64,000 nt of DNA from assembly GCA_035456465.1 (NCBI GenBank), contig DATIDD010000063.1:4337-68336 (forward strand), read 5' to 3'. The notes beneath the pieces are model-generated. The model saw only the letters and a list, made by a program, of their open reading frames with translations. It searched no databases and was not told the origin of the DNA. Each line of letters begins with the position of its first letter. Position 1 is the stretch's first letter. Source of the stretch: DATHTC01 sp035456465 (lineage in GTDB: Bacteria; Actinomycetota; Thermoleophilia; Gaiellales; Gaiellaceae). A program made the position numbers and the translations under genes. Below, piece by piece: positions 63,421-64,000 of this stretch.

Positions 63421-63684
63421 ATGACGCAGACCGCCAACGGCAGCCTCCCGACCTTCACCGAGCGCCAGCGGCAGGTCGTCGAGCTCATCGCCGCCGGCTG
63501 CTCGAACGAGGAGGTCGGCGCCCGCCTCGGCATCTCCCCCCGCACCGCCAAGGCGCACGCCGACGCCCTCCGCCAGAAGCTGGGGGTGGCGAGGAGGCGT
63601 CAGATACCGATCGCGTACCGAATGCTCACCGGCCGCGATCCGCTCGCCCAGGATCTCGCGCAGCTCCCGGCTCGAGCGACCTGA
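63421..63684 (+). CDS. minimal LuxR-type helix-turn-helix protein
   Basis: The 87-aa product is little more than a LuxR C-terminal DNA-binding domain: FTERQRQVVELIAAGCSNEEVGARLGISPRTAKAHADALRQKLGV (cited by ends FTERQRQVVELIAAG and GISPRTAKAHADALRQKL). It has no receiver or ligand domain, like GerE-type regulators. It lies directly upstream of a MalT-like gene on the same strand, 129 bp apart, with a stem-loop between. Confidence 0.85.
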   Translation: MTQTANGSLPTFTERQRQVVELIAAGCSNEEVGARLGISPRTAKAHADALRQKLGVARRRQIPIAYRMLTGRDPLAQDLAQLPARAT

Positions 63685-63693
63685 CGAGCCGCA

Positions 63694-63723
63694 GCGCCCG
63701 CCCCGCTCCGGCCGGGCGGGCGC
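63694..63723 (+). terminator. stem-loop after the mini LuxR gene
   Basis: GCGCCCGCCC (63694-63703) and GGGCGGGCGC (63714-63723) form a perfect 10-bp stem with a 10-nt loop, 10 bp past the stop. No T-tract. Confidence 0.5.
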
Positions 63724-63813
63724 AGCGGGTCGGCCGCCTCGACTGCGGCGGTAGACGGCGATACGGTCCGCCCGCGGGATGCGGCGCCCGCGCGACGGGC
63801 GAGGGAGAGGCTC

Positions 63814-64000
63814 GTGAGCACGGAAGCGCCGGAACTGGAGATCACGCAAGGCCAACGGCACATCATCGAGCGGCCGCGGCTGACGAAGCTCCTCGACGAG
63901 TCGAACGCGCGCGTGATCCTGCTCGTCGCTCCCGCGGGGTACGGGAAGACGACGCTGGCGAGGCAGTGGGTCGCGTCGCGGCCTCACGCCTGGTATACGG
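63814..64000 (+). CDS. LuxR-family ATP-dependent regulator, MalT-like (partial, cut by window end)
   Basis: Only the first 62 residues are inside the window. They read into a MalT/LAL-type N-terminus: an ITQGQRHIIERPRLTKLLDE segment and then Walker A APAGYGKTTLARQW near residue 45. Such proteins (about 900 aa) have an ATPase module, repeats and a LuxR helix-turn-helix at the end. GTG at 63814 has GAGGGAGAGG upstream. The rest is off the edge, so the class is inferred from the start only. Confidence 0.7.
   Translation, partial: MSTEAPELEITQGQRHIIERPRLTKLLDESNARVILLVAPAGYGKTTLARQWVASRPHAWYT

Overview
The window is 64 kb of very GC-rich (roughly 70% or more), tightly packed bacterial DNA. Gene content, frequent GTG starts, many TAnnnT boxes placed 6-8 nt before start codons, a DEDD exonuclease/GIY-YIG fusion like mycobacterial Rv2191, and GTG/TTG/CTG initiation all suggest an actinobacterium, most likely a deep-branching Thermoleophilia-type lineage (inference; no rRNA is present to confirm it). 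I see no tRNA, rRNA, CRISPR array, prophage or insertion sequence. No stretch over 300 bp lacks a gene; the longest gap is 38861-39140 (280 bp) and it looks regulatory.

Layout. 0-2.4 kb: uracil-DNA glycosylase-like protein, acylphosphatase, nitroreductase and an unknown secreted protein. 2.5-7.8 kb (minus): dacA-pfkB, a palindromic repeat, then guaB-guaA, where guaB probably uses a TTG start and guaA a CTG start. 7.9-12.5 kb (minus): LysM protein, pyrF, exonuclease/GIY-YIG fusion, HU, pyrE and a small roadblock/membrane-protein pair. 12.6-15.1 kb (plus): a BrkB-type membrane protein and formate-THF ligase, followed by a second copy of the palindromic repeat. 15.3-18 kb (minus): murI-rph-mgtC-rdgB. 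18.1-22.8 kb (plus): secreted alpha/beta hydrolase, branched-chain-type substrate-binding protein, unknown secreted protein and DUF72. 22.8-25.7 kb (minus): alkA-like glycosylase, GNAT, hydrolase and rhodanese.

25.7-38.9 kb (minus) is the centrepiece: a seven-gene starch/maltodextrin operon, malE-malF-malG-intracellular GH13-malK-secreted amylase-secreted amylopullulanase, with a divergent LacI-family regulator at 39.1 kb. The secreted enzymes would cut polymer outside, the ABC importer would take up maltodextrins, and the cytoplasmic GH13 would finish the job. A second sugar ABC operon (40.2-44.9 kb, minus) adds a YesL-like membrane protein. Both operons carry a strong stem-loop between the binding-protein gene and the first permease gene.

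45-51.6 kb: tyrosine catabolism genes hmgA and hpd, separated by an unknown membrane protein, a cation diffusion facilitator with three C-terminal domains, and a DUF2071 protein; then an EamA transporter. 51.7-59.2 kb: small unknown protein, FabL-type enoyl reductase, methyltransferase, DUF6458 protein, proline dehydrogenase, a divergent pair of unknowns including a long membrane-anchored coiled coil, xseA-xseB and a cyclic-nucleotide-binding protein. 59.1-64 kb: glycerate kinase, flippase-like membrane protein and GT4 glycosyltransferase (minus); adenosine deaminase, a mini LuxR protein and the start of a MalT-like ATPase regulator cut by the window edge (plus).
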